From contig JAGBBA010000064.1 of assembly GCA_017938695.1 (NCBI GenBank), positions 18,883 through 82,882 of the forward strand: a stretch of DNA of 64,000 nt, read 5' to 3'. The notes beneath the pieces are model-generated. The model saw only the letters and a list, made by a program, of their open reading frames with translations. It was not told the origin of the DNA and did not search any database. Shown in pieces: positions 1 through 8,466 of the stretch (position 1 is the stretch's first letter; each line of letters opens with the position of its first letter). The DNA comes from Clostridia bacterium (GTDB lineage: Bacteria > Bacillota > Clostridia > Christensenellales > Aristaeellaceae). The position numbers were made by a program, and so were the translations under genes.

Positions 1-190
1 CGGCAAGGAGATCGGCGTGGTGGAGATCGGCGCAGGGGACGGCGTTTACCGCGCCCGCGTGCAGAACGTGACCGGCCGGCACGCGCTGTACTTTGTGGCA
101 GAGGTGATCAAGCCCCAGAGCGACTGGATGTGCCAGTACTTTAAGGACCGCAGCATTTGCGAAGTAGAAGAATTCGTGTTCATGAAATAA
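1..190 (+). CDS. C-terminal fragment of a possible carbohydrate-binding protein (5' end outside window)
   Basis: An open frame runs from the window edge to a TAA at 188-190 and gives about 62 residues. The tail has the alternating beta pattern of a C-terminal beta-sandwich: GRHALYFVAEV, then a short polar stretch, then CEVEEFVFMK. This resembles the last strands of CBM6-like modules appended to glycoside hydrolases, where a bulky LYF.V strand is followed by a final F.F strand. The family call is tentative because the catalytic part lies outside the window. A strong hairpin terminator follows at once, so this is the last gene of a plus-strand unit that converges on the polysaccharide operon. 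Confidence 0.5.
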   Translation, partial: GKEIGVVEIGAGDGVYRARVQNVTGRHALYFVAEVIKPQSDWMCQYFKDRSICEVEEFVFMK

Positions 191-209
191 CCCCTCAGCA
201 TCATAACAA

Positions 210-256
210 AACGCTCTCTGTTGACTGCATCAGGCAGTGCGGCAGAGAGCGTTTTT
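210..256 (+). terminator. Bidirectional intrinsic terminator between convergent units
   Basis: An 11-base stem, AACGCTCTCTG at 210-220 and its complement at 243-253, is followed by a T-run on the plus strand. On the minus strand the same stem is followed by TTTTGTT, so it can also end the polysaccharide operon whose last stop codon is at 276. Confidence 0.8.
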
Positions 257-275
257 GCTGAAGAGATATGCGGTT

Positions 276-1289
276 TTATTTGCCTGCACCACGCAGGGCA
301 TGAGTGCCCACCCGGCGGCCCAGTTCAAACAGGCTGAAGCGGTCTTCGAAGGCCCGGCGGGCATTGCGGCACATCTGCTGATAGGTTTCCGGGTCGCGGA
401 GGGTGTCCAACGCCTGGGCCAGGGCTTCGGGGGTCTTTGGGATGATCAGGCCGGTGCGGCCCTGGTCGATGTAATCGGGCACGGTGTCGTTGGGGGTGGT
501 GATCACCGGCTTGCCCAGCATGGCGGACTGCAGGAAAACCAGCTGTCCGGAGGAAAACTTTTCGCTTTGCAGGGGAACCAGCGCGGCCCGGGCACCGGCC
601 AGCAGGCGCAGGTACTCGTCGCCGTGGCAGTTTTTCAGGTACTTGATGTTGGCCGTGTCCTCGGACTTCTCCACGTCGCAGATGATCATCAGCGGGGCTT
701 CGTCCTTGGGCCAGGCTTCCCGGAGGAAGGCGTAGTCCCGGTTGCTGCGGCCTGCGGCGACGTAGTAGGGCTCCTCAGGCTGGGCGTCACTGTACAGGTC
801 GGGCCGGTCGGCCACGCCCAGGAGCTCGGTGGCGAACTTGTCCTTGCTCACGCCGAAGTAATCAGCGTAGTAGTCCACCTCGCTCTGGCTGTACACGACG
901 ATCTTATGCACATAGTCCGACGTGACCGTGTAGCGGACGAACCACTCGAACACCCGGCCGATCAGGCCCTTTTTCGGCTTGTAGATCAGGGCCATGATGG
1001 TGATCTGCGGCGGGTTTTTCACATGGAAGAGCCGCAGGAAAAACACGGTGATCAGCCCCAGGAACTGCTCCCAGGAGATGATGTGGGAGTACCGCTTGCG
1101 CTGGAAAAACAGTGCCATTGGCCCCAGGAAATAGGTCAGGAACCGGGTGTATTTCTTGATCCCGTTGTACTGGTTGATCACGCAGACCTTCACATCCCAG
1201 GGGGAGCCGGTGGCCTTTTCCACGCCGCGGCGGAAAGGCCAGTCCTCGTCCACGGTGTTGCCCACCAGGATCAGCTTTTTCTTGTCCAT
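276..1289 (-). CDS. GT4-type glycosyltransferase
   Basis: The 337-residue product probably transfers a sugar from a nucleotide donor to the growing polysaccharide repeat unit at the inner membrane face. The C-terminal half has the GT-B fold signature of family 4: an EKFSSGQLVFLQSAMLGKPV segment in which the usual acidic donor-binding motif is weak, then PVITTPNDTVPDYI and GLIIP, where related enzymes bind the nucleotide sugar. The N-terminal half is hydrophobic around residues 50-95, which suggests membrane association. It is the last gene of the minus-strand operon, 20 bases after the upstream glycosyltransferase, with a GGAGGATCAT-type ribosome site before the ATG. Sugar specificity cannot be read from sequence. 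Confidence 0.85.
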   Translation of the reverse strand: MDKKKLILVGNTVDEDWPFRRGVEKATGSPWDVKVCVINQYNGIKKYTRFLTYFLGPMALFFQRKRYSHIISWEQFLGLITVFFLRLFHVKNPPQITIMALIYKPKKGLIGRVFEWFVRYTVTSDYVHKIVVYSQSEVDYYADYFGVSKDKFATELLGVADRPDLYSDAQPEEPYYVAAGRSNRDYAFLREAWPKDEAPLMIICDVEKSEDTANIKYLKNCHGDEYLRLLAGARAALVPLQSEKFSSGQLVFLQSAMLGKPVITTPNDTVPDYIDQGRTGLIIPKTPEALAQALDTLRDPETYQQMCRNARRAFEDRFSLFELGRRVGTHALRGAGK

Positions 1290-1309
1290 GATGATCCTCC
1301 TATGCTGCG

Positions 1310-2542
1310 TCAGGGTTTGTCACAGAAGGCAGATTTGTACTTGGCGGCGATGTCCGGCCAGCTGTATGCCTCCCGGATGCGGGCCTTGGCCTTCTGGCCG
1401 TAGGCGGCGCGCTCTTCCTCCGGCATGCCGTCCACCTGATTGATAAGGGCCGCCAGGCTGCCTTCGGCCTTCTCCCAGTAGAGGGCGGCATCCTGCCCCA
1501 CCTCGCTGTTGAAGCACACGTTCAAAAGCAGGTTCAGGGGTGTGCTGCCCAGGGCCTCCAGCAGGGAAGGGTTGGTGCCGCCCACCTCATGCCCATGGAA
1601 ATAGGCGTGGGCGTTCTCGCGGATCTTCATCAACAGCTCCTGGTCGTACACCGTGCCCACAAAGCAGATGCGGGGGTCCTGCCGGAAGTGCAGGCGGCTT
1701 TCCAGGTCGTCCAGGAAATTCTGGTTCACGTTGGTGATGATGGCCAGCTTGCGCCGGGTGCGGCTGGCCATGTATTCGCGGATCATGGTTTCGTAGTTGT
1801 TTTCCGGCACGAACCTGCCCACGATCAGGTCATAGCCGTTCTTTTCCAGGCCCTTTTCCTTCAGCCAGGCGCAGAAGCGGGCGTCATCGTCCGCCAGGGC
1901 ACTGGGCCGGGTTTCCGCACCGTAGGCGATGAAGGTGGTCTTGGGCGAAGCACCGTGCATCCCCTTGCCGTCGTAGCTTTCGTGGATGTAGCGTTCGATG
2001 TTCTTCGAGTCGCAGATAGCCAGGTCGCAGAACTTGACCATCCGCCGTTCGGAATACTTCCAGTAGGCCCGCACCGGCGGTGCCCATTTGGCGCGCTTCC
2101 ACTCGTGGCCGTCGGGGTTCAGGAAAACCCGGCCGCCCAGGCGGTGCAACGCGCGATAAAGCCAGCCGATGAAGGGGCCGATGCGGCAGGTCATGATATA
2201 CACGATGGGGTGTTCGATTTTCTCCCGGCGGATGATGCGCAGGCACTCCAGGAATGCTGCCAGGTCGTAATAGATAGCCTGGGCAGGGCCCAGCTTTTCC
2301 GGCACGGGGATGCGGAAGCAGCGGGCGTTGTGGTAGATAAAATTCTCCTCGTCGATGATCTGCGCGCCGGGGGTGGCGGCCGGATCCATGCAGCCGTCGC
2401 CGTTGGCCTTGCAGGCAACGTGATACTGTACCTCGCCGTCCTCCTGGTGGTAGGCGGTCAGCTTGTCGATAAAGGTTTCATAGCCGCCGTACTTTCCCAG
2501 GGATTTGGCACCGATGCAGAAAACATGCTGGACATTGCTCAT
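1310..2542 (-). CDS. DUF1972-type (rhamnosyltransferase-like) glycosyltransferase
   Basis: The 410-residue product starts with QHVFCIGAKSLGKYGGYETF. This is the glycine-rich N-terminal signature of the DUF1972/Cps2T-like group, which includes rhamnosyltransferases of capsule loci. A GT-B C-terminal domain follows, with YFHGHEVGGTNPSLLEALGS near residues 312-331, the E-x7-E donor-binding region. The protein is likely cytoplasmic or peripheral on the membrane and adds one sugar to the lipid-linked repeat. Its start codon overlaps the stop of the upstream GT2 gene (ATGA), so the two are translationally coupled. The rhamnose specificity of characterised members may not hold here, and no dTDP-rhamnose genes are in the window. 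Confidence 0.87.
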   Translation of the reverse strand: MSNVQHVFCIGAKSLGKYGGYETFIDKLTAYHQEDGEVQYHVACKANGDGCMDPAATPGAQIIDEENFIYHNARCFRIPVPEKLGPAQAIYYDLAAFLECLRIIRREKIEHPIVYIMTCRIGPFIGWLYRALHRLGGRVFLNPDGHEWKRAKWAPPVRAYWKYSERRMVKFCDLAICDSKNIERYIHESYDGKGMHGASPKTTFIAYGAETRPSALADDDARFCAWLKEKGLEKNGYDLIVGRFVPENNYETMIREYMASRTRRKLAIITNVNQNFLDDLESRLHFRQDPRICFVGTVYDQELLMKIRENAHAYFHGHEVGGTNPSLLEALGSTPLNLLLNVCFNSEVGQDAALYWEKAEGSLAALINQVDGMPEEERAAYGQKAKARIREAYSWPDIAAKYKSAFCDKP

Positions 2543-3435
2543 GATACATTCGCTTCTTTCGTTTGGGCGGTGGAGGTCTGGGCTTTTTGCTTGCGCCTGC
2601 TGTTCAGAAAGCTTTTCGCAAAGGGCACCAGGCCGGGGTAGTACCAGCGCATCATTTGCAGGAACCGCTTGCGCTGCCCGGGGGCGGCGTTCTTTTGCTT
2701 CAGGTATCCCTCCAGCAGGTTGCGCAGGGCGTGCATGGAGATCACCGGGCAGTTTTTCACCACCTCCGGGTGCTTGCGGCTGAACAATTCCAGCGCACAG
2801 AGCATCTTGTTATAATTCACGCTGATGGAATCCTCGCCGATGATGTAATCCACCAGGGGGATGTCCATGCAGTAGGCCCGGTATTTTTTCATGGCCCGGT
2901 AGAGCCACTCCATGTCCTGATAGCGGGGCATGGCCGGGTCGAAGAGCACATGCTCCAGCACCTCGCGCCGGGCGAACACATTCTGCGTGCCAAAGCCGAA
3001 AATATCATCCTCCAGGGTGATAAAGCCCTCGCCCACGCGCTTGGGGAAAAGGGTTTTGCTGCCGTCGGGGTGGCACATGGCCAGCTTGCAGATCACGATA
3101 TCGCTGCCGGTTTCGCGGATGCAGTGCAGCTGCTTTTCCAGCTTATCGGGATACCACAGATCGTCGCTGTCGTGAAAGGCGATGTACTCGCCCCGGGCCA
3201 GGGCAATGCCGTGATTGCGGGCGGCACAGGCACCGGCGTTCTCCTGATACACATAGCGGACGCGGTCATCCTGCAGCCCCTCTACCACCTGCCGGGTATT
3301 GTCGGAGGAGCCGTCGTCGATGATCAGCAGCTCAAAATCCGCAAAGGTCTGCGCCAGAACGCTCCGGGCGGATTTTTCGATCACATGCGCCCGGTTATAG
3401 GAGGGGATGATCACCGAGATCAGGGGCGTTGACAT
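2539..3435 (-). CDS. GT2 family glycosyltransferase
   Basis: The 298-residue product has a complete GT-A domain. The N-terminal PLISVIIPSYNRAHVI strand is followed by FELLIIDDGSSDNT, ENAGACAARNHGIALARGEY and the DxD-type metal site FHDSDDLW near residues 88-95. It would transfer a sugar from a UDP- or similar donor to a lipid-linked acceptor. The C-terminal quarter is basic and rich in Lys/Arg, typical of the membrane-facing tail of such enzymes. It lies between the asparagine-synthetase-like gene and the DUF1972 transferase and overlaps the latter by 4 bases. Donor and acceptor are unknown. Confidence 0.9.
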   Translation of the reverse strand: MSTPLISVIIPSYNRAHVIEKSARSVLAQTFADFELLIIDDGSSDNTRQVVEGLQDDRVRYVYQENAGACAARNHGIALARGEYIAFHDSDDLWYPDKLEKQLHCIRETGSDIVICKLAMCHPDGSKTLFPKRVGEGFITLEDDIFGFGTQNVFARREVLEHVLFDPAMPRYQDMEWLYRAMKKYRAYCMDIPLVDYIIGEDSISVNYNKMLCALELFSRKHPEVVKNCPVISMHALRNLLEGYLKQKNAAPGQRKRFLQMMRWYYPGLVPFAKSFLNSRRKQKAQTSTAQTKEANVS

Positions 3436-3468
3436 GGCGGGGTTCCTTCTTTCTTCTGCATGGGAAAA

Positions 3469-4995
3469 TCAGCTGTGCTGGTCAAACTTCCGCGACAGCT
3501 TTTTCTTCTCGATCTTGTGCTGGATAAAGCTCACGTAGGTCTGCACGGTTTTCTTTATGCCCAGGGTGCGCAGGCGGTGAAGGCCGCGCTGCAGCTTTTT
3601 GCCCAGCAGGGCCAGGGACGATTCGCCGGAAATCTTGTCGCTGCCAAAGGGCACATCGCCAATGGCGGGGCAGACATGGCGGATGATCCGGGCCTGGTGG
3701 TGTTTGGTCATGCGCTCGTCCCTGGGGAATTCCAGCAGCATGCTCATGAACAGGCGGCAGTTGGCAGGCTGCAGGGAAACGGCGTGATCCAGCATATCGA
3801 AGCCGGACTCGATGGCGGAAAGCCAGCAGCCTTCGCGCTGCAGCCACAGGAACAGATTGCTTGCCACCAGGTCCTTTTCCGGGTGGGCGTCGTTCCAGGC
3901 GAAATACTGCTCCAGGGAGCGCTTTTCGATGGAATCTGCCTGCACGCCGAACCAGTCGTAAAAATCAAAGCCGGGGCCTGATTCGGTAAAGGTGCGGCGG
4001 AAGTATTCGATCACGTTTTCCCAGATGGAGCTGCGCAGGAAAGCCACATCTCCAAAAGATTCGATCAGCTGCTGATATTGCCCGTGGGCGTAAAAGATCC
4101 TGTCCTGGTCGCGGATCAGGCCGGCGGTCTGGGACAGGTAATCCTGCTCCAGCTGAGCATCGTACCGGTCATGATCCACGGGAACGTAGTGATGCTTCAC
4201 ACCAGTCAGCTCGCACAGCTTTTTCGGGATGCTGATATCATCGGTGTAGATGGTGTCATAGGCCAGGGTGTAGGCATCGAAGTCGATCCCGGCGTGCTTC
4301 GCCAGGGCGAAGAGGGTGCGGGAATCGTATCCGCCGGTGAGGGCGACCAGCAGCTTCTTTCCGCCCAGTGCCTTGCGCATGTTGTGCATGGAGGCGGTGA
4401 AAAGCCTGGTGAAGGCTTCGATGCGCTGTGCATCATCGGCGATGCCCTGGTAGCCCTGGGCCAGCAGCGGCCGGGCGGCTACTTCGCCGGTATCGTACTG
4501 GTACGTCTGGGAGGCCAGCAGCTTGTACACGCCCTCGTAGTGGGTCAGGGGGCCGGGCATCCAGTTCATCACACCGGGCTTGGGGGTGTAAAGCTGCTCC
4601 GGCAGCCCGGCGGCCTGGGCCAGCAGCGTGCAGTCGCTGGAAACGCCCCGGTCGCTGTAGAAAACGGAGAGCATGCTGCAGGTATCCGTATACACGGTGG
4701 CGCGGTGGATCAGCACATAACGGCCGCACCAGGTCTCCTCCATGGCGAGGACGGCTTCCCGGGGTGCGCCCTGGGGATAGCGAACGCAAAGCTGGCTGAT
4801 CTCCTCCTCGGGGGTGCCCCGGGAGGGATCCACCTGCCAGGCGATGCCCAGCAGCAGGGTCTGCTTGTCCTGGGAAATGAAAACCTTCAGCTTTTCGTGA
4901 TAGCTGAGAATCCAGCCGTCATGCAGCGAAACATGCTGATACCCGGGCAGATCAACGGTGTTTTTCAGGATAGCGAATTGGCCGCCGCGGATCAT
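3469..4995 (-). CDS. Asparagine-synthetase-like protein of the polysaccharide locus
   Basis: The 508-residue product has the AsnB architecture. Residues 1-200 form a glutaminase-like beta domain and residues about 210-480 an ATP-pyrophosphatase domain with the PP-loop LLVALTGGYDSRTLFAL, a variant of SGGxDS. The N-terminus is MIRGGQFA, so the catalytic Cys2 of true glutamine amidotransferases is missing. Related proteins in surface-polysaccharide loci are thought to amidate or otherwise adenylate-activate an acidic sugar or peptide; the reaction here is unknown. The start overlaps the flippase stop by 4 bases. A housekeeping asparagine synthetase is unlikely given the missing Cys and the location. 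Confidence 0.8.
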   Translation of the reverse strand: MIRGGQFAILKNTVDLPGYQHVSLHDGWILSYHEKLKVFISQDKQTLLLGIAWQVDPSRGTPEEEISQLCVRYPQGAPREAVLAMEETWCGRYVLIHRATVYTDTCSMLSVFYSDRGVSSDCTLLAQAAGLPEQLYTPKPGVMNWMPGPLTHYEGVYKLLASQTYQYDTGEVAARPLLAQGYQGIADDAQRIEAFTRLFTASMHNMRKALGGKKLLVALTGGYDSRTLFALAKHAGIDFDAYTLAYDTIYTDDISIPKKLCELTGVKHHYVPVDHDRYDAQLEQDYLSQTAGLIRDQDRIFYAHGQYQQLIESFGDVAFLRSSIWENVIEYFRRTFTESGPGFDFYDWFGVQADSIEKRSLEQYFAWNDAHPEKDLVASNLFLWLQREGCWLSAIESGFDMLDHAVSLQPANCRLFMSMLLEFPRDERMTKHHQARIIRHVCPAIGDVPFGSDKISGESSLALLGKKLQRGLHRLRTLGIKKTVQTYVSFIQHKIEKKKLSRKFDQHS

Positions 4996-6539
4996 GCAGA
5001 ACGCCTCCTTTTCAGCAATTGGGTCACCTGCTTCCAGTCACGCCTGCTGAAAACGATCAGCAGGTGCAGTGCAGCACCGATGATCAAAAGCACCGCTGCC
5101 GAGGCGATCAGCGCAGGCCAGGAAGCAGGGGTGTACAGCAGGGAAAGACCCTTGAAAACGGCCACCAGCACCGCGCAGGACAGCACATTGCGCAGAATGT
5201 TGGGGTAGAAGGTCCACCAGGGCAGTTGCAGCACATGGGCCATATACAAGGGATTGGTAACGAAGTTGATCACAAACATCACGAACACGGTAGTCCACAC
5301 CACGGCGTAAATGCCCAAACTGGTGTAGCGGATGAGGAAATACATGCTCACCACGTTGAACAGGCCGCCTGCAATGGTGATCAGGGTGGGGAGCTTCTTT
5401 TTTAGCGTCAGGATATAGATGTAGTAAAGGGGCTGCATGGGCCCGCCGGGGATGGTGGTCATGTTGCCGATGATGGTCAGCAGGTAGATCAGCGAGATGT
5501 CCTCATTGGGGATCCACAGCTTGTAGAAGGCCATGCCCAAGGCCACGAACCCGGCAAAGAAGATATTGCTCAGCATGCCGGAGAACTTCATGGCGATCTT
5601 CAGATCGCCCAGCAGGGTCTCCTTGTCGCCCTTGGCGTAGCTTCTCAGGTACAGGGGCTCGAAGGCCTGGCCCACCAGGATGAACATGCCGGCAAAAATG
5701 GCGTAGAATGTTTTCGAAAGTGCCAGCTGGCCCATGGCCAGGGGCGTGAGCATCAGGTTGCAGATGAGCAGATCCAGCCCCTGGTTCAGCATATCGCCCA
5801 GGGAGTTCAGCGTGGACCAGATGCCGTCCACCACCAACCGCTTGATGGCCTGGAAGGAGAAATAGCGACGCTGCACCTTTAGCTCAGGCGTATATCGTTT
5901 GCACAGCCAGCCGTTGCTCACCGCCACCACCAGGGACATGGTGGTGAGGCCGATGCCCACATAAAACACCCGGGGCGGCAGAAGGGTGTAGAGGGCGATC
6001 AACACCAGGGCCTCGCACACATAGGCCAGGGCCTTGAAGGCACCCACGGTGTCCAGCTTGTTTTTGATGTGCCCAGCCGCGCTGAAGGCGGTGGCCACCG
6101 TGGTGATCCAGAAGTTGACGAACACGAAGAACATCAATAGTTTGACATCGGTGACGATGGCCGGGGAGATTTGCAAAACCTTTTCCATGAACGAGGTAAA
6201 ACCCATGGCAATGGCAAACAACCCCGTGCCCAGCAGAAAATCGCCGAAGACGGTGGAGGAAAAATACGTATTGGCCTCATCCAGGTCGTTCTTATGATAA
6301 GCGATCACGATGTAGCGCGCGGCAAAGGAATTGAGTGCCGAGGCGGCGATTACCGCATACTGCGCAATATTCTTGGCCAGGGAAACAAAGCCATAGGCCT
6401 CGGTGCCCACGGTGGAGGAGATCAGCGGTGCCAGCAGCAGGGCGATCATGCCGTTGAGCAGCAGCGCGCCGCCGGAAACGACGATCGTCCGCAGCAGCTT
6501 CACATATTTGTTGGTGGGTTTCGCTTGTTGCATGTGCAT
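4992..6539 (-). CDS. Polysaccharide repeat-unit flippase (Wzx-like, MOP superfamily)
   Basis: The 515-residue product is highly hydrophobic with about a dozen membrane segments. Its N-terminus is that of the polysaccharide transporter branch: a short basic cytoplasmic tail, then VVSGGALLLNGMIALLLAPL and a GTEAYGFVSLAKNIAQYA segment. Such proteins flip undecaprenyl-diphosphate-linked repeat units across the inner membrane. Its place between glycosyltransferases and a Wzy-like polymerase supports a Wzx/Wzy-dependent pathway. The ATG at 6539 follows a second in-frame ATG-like context (MHMQQ), so the true start may be two codons later. Confidence 0.9.
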   Translation of the reverse strand: MHMQQAKPTNKYVKLLRTIVVSGGALLLNGMIALLLAPLISSTVGTEAYGFVSLAKNIAQYAVIAASALNSFAARYIVIAYHKNDLDEANTYFSSTVFGDFLLGTGLFAIAMGFTSFMEKVLQISPAIVTDVKLLMFFVFVNFWITTVATAFSAAGHIKNKLDTVGAFKALAYVCEALVLIALYTLLPPRVFYVGIGLTTMSLVVAVSNGWLCKRYTPELKVQRRYFSFQAIKRLVVDGIWSTLNSLGDMLNQGLDLLICNLMLTPLAMGQLALSKTFYAIFAGMFILVGQAFEPLYLRSYAKGDKETLLGDLKIAMKFSGMLSNIFFAGFVALGMAFYKLWIPNEDISLIYLLTIIGNMTTIPGGPMQPLYYIYILTLKKKLPTLITIAGGLFNVVSMYFLIRYTSLGIYAVVWTTVFVMFVINFVTNPLYMAHVLQLPWWTFYPNILRNVLSCAVLVAVFKGLSLLYTPASWPALIASAAVLLIIGAALHLLIVFSRRDWKQVTQLLKRRRSA

Positions 6540-6575
6540 CAGCCTTCTTGGTTGCAGAAAACGGCGGGCCGGAAA

Positions 6576-7433
6576 TCAGCAGCCGCGCAGCTTTGCATAA
6601 ATTTTGTAGAAGAACAACTTGATCACATAAGGGGTCACCTGGGGCAGCTTGGCGCGCACGCCGCAGCGGCAGATGTTCCACAAAATGGCCACATGGGCCC
6701 GGGGATATTTACGGTAGTCCGCTTTGTTGATGCGGTAAATATTGCGGAAACCCTCGTACACCCGGTCCAGGCGGGTGGAGATATGGGCGCTGTTGTCCAT
6801 GTGCTTGATGAAATACACATCGTTGGTGCCGCGGACGGCATACTTCCGGGCAATGCGGATCCACAGCTCGTAGTCCTCTTCAGCAGGCTGGTTTTCCGTC
6901 AGGAAGCCGCCCACCTCGCGCAGGGCCTTCATGGAGATCAGCGGCACGGAGGCGGAGCCCACATAGTCCGTCCACAGCATGTCCTCCAGGGTGGGTTCGG
7001 GCTTAAAGATCTGGTGCTGCCAGGTGTATTCTTCCTTGTCGCTGCCCTCAAACAGGATGCGGCCGGTCACGAAGGCGATGCCCAGGTTGGGCGTTTCGTC
7101 GAACAGGCGCACCTGGGTGGCCAGCTTTTCAGGATGCCACTCATCGTCGTCATCCAAAAAGGCCAGCAGATCGCCCCGCGCCTCCTCGATGGCATGGTTG
7201 CGGGCCTTGCACACGCCGCCGTTCTTCCCCATGGGGACATAGCGCACCTTGGCCAGCTTCAGTACCTCTTGGCGGATCTCCCGGCTGTATTCGCTGGTGG
7301 CGTCGTTATCGTCCACCAGCAGCAGCTCGTAGATGGGATAGGTCTGGTTCAGTACGCTTTCGATAGAACGGATGATGGACTTCCACTCGCGCTTGTAGGT
7401 GGTGATGGCAACGGAGATTTTCCACTGGCTCAT
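6576..7433 (-). CDS. GT2 family glycosyltransferase
   Basis: The 285-residue product has a standard GT-A domain: ISVAITTYKREWKSIIRSI at the start, YELLLVDDNDA, NGGVCKARNHAIEEARGD and the metal site AFLDDDDEWHPEKL near residues 90-104. It probably adds a sugar to the repeat unit on the cytoplasmic side. Later motifs EEDYELWIRIARKY correspond to the ED.Ew acceptor/base region of GT2 enzymes. It lies 36 bases from the flippase and just after the acyltransferase gene. A GGAGGGATCC ribosome site precedes the ATG. Confidence 0.9.
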   Translation of the reverse strand: MSQWKISVAITTYKREWKSIIRSIESVLNQTYPIYELLLVDDNDATSEYSREIRQEVLKLAKVRYVPMGKNGGVCKARNHAIEEARGDLLAFLDDDDEWHPEKLATQVRLFDETPNLGIAFVTGRILFEGSDKEEYTWQHQIFKPEPTLEDMLWTDYVGSASVPLISMKALREVGGFLTENQPAEEDYELWIRIARKYAVRGTNDVYFIKHMDNSAHISTRLDRVYEGFRNIYRINKADYRKYPRAHVAILWNICRCGVRAKLPQVTPYVIKLFFYKIYAKLRGC

Positions 7434-7470
7434 AAGGATCCCTCCTGAGATAAAATGCCGTTTGGGTCAA

Positions 7471-8466
7471 TCAGTAACGGAACGCTTCTTTGATCACGGG
7501 GATCTTGCCCAGCACCCAGGAAGCAAACCAGGTACCGGCGATCAGCAGCAGCCACCCCAGGGTGGATTCCACCGGGCCGCTGACAAGAGAACGCATTTGG
7601 AGCGCATCCACCACGAAGGAGTGCAGCAGGAATGCGCCGAAGCTGCATCCGGCAAAACGGGCGAAGAAGCCGGAAAGCCCTTTGGATACGCGGAAAACCA
7701 GGAAGAGTACCGCGCTCCAGATGATGACCAGCAGGTTATCGTAAACGTAGTTGGATTCGATCTGCCCGGTGATCTTGTAGCAGAGGACGTATTGATAAAC
7801 AATACAGAGCACCGTCAGGACAAGAGCGGCGATGGGCAGGTGCACAGGCTTAAATTTGCTTATGTCCAGGGTACTCAGGTAGTAGCCGAGGAAAAAATAG
7901 AATAGCCACGTCCACAGCCGAAGCCGCTGGTTGATCGCTTCCTGAACAAAGAAGCCCCCATTGGCAATGGAAACAAGAGATGCAATATCCACCAGAACGC
8001 AAACTGCACCCAAGGCAAGGGTCAGGATTTTCAAATGCTTTTTGATCAGCGGGAAAGCCAGAAGCAGCAGGGTGTAGATCAATCCGAAGGTGATCAGGAA
8101 CCACAAATTGGTCACATGGTGATAGGCCAGCATGCCCTTGAGGCCCTCTTTGACGGACTGCATCAGCCCGGCCTGATGGAACAAAAGATAATACAGGCCG
8201 GTCACGCCGCCCCAGATGATCAGAACGCGGATGATGCTGATAAGCTTTTTCTTGTAATAATCCAGGGGAAAGCTTTCCCTGCGAAGCATCAGCGCGCCGT
8301 TGACCATAAAAAACAGCGGCATGCAGCACCGCGCTGCATAGAACAACACGGCGTTGTGACAGGGATCGGTCACCTCTGCGCCGCGTTGGGTATGCAGAGC
8401 GAAAACCATCAGCAATGCAAAGGTTTTGATGCCATCCAGATAGACTTCTCGGCTCTTTGTTTTCAT
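7471..8466 (-). CDS. Acyltransferase-3 family membrane protein
   Basis: The 331-residue product has about ten membrane segments and the family's N-terminal signature REVYLDGIKTFALLMVFALH, in which the Arg and His are typical of O-acetyltransferases such as OafA. CMPLFFMVNGALMLRR and TNLWFLITFGLIYTLLL follow, as in the family. It probably O-acetylates or otherwise acylates a sugar of the polysaccharide from the membrane. The gene overlaps the upstream polymerase gene by 4 bases. A-T content is slightly higher than that of its neighbours, which is common for locus-specific modification genes and fits exchange between strains. Confidence 0.87.
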   Translation of the reverse strand: MKTKSREVYLDGIKTFALLMVFALHTQRGAEVTDPCHNAVLFYAARCCMPLFFMVNGALMLRRESFPLDYYKKKLISIIRVLIIWGGVTGLYYLLFHQAGLMQSVKEGLKGMLAYHHVTNLWFLITFGLIYTLLLLAFPLIKKHLKILTLALGAVCVLVDIASLVSIANGGFFVQEAINQRLRLWTWLFYFFLGYYLSTLDISKFKPVHLPIAALVLTVLCIVYQYVLCYKITGQIESNYVYDNLLVIIWSAVLFLVFRVSKGLSGFFARFAGCSFGAFLLHSFVVDALQMRSLVSGPVESTLGWLLLIAGTWFASWVLGKIPVIKEAFRY

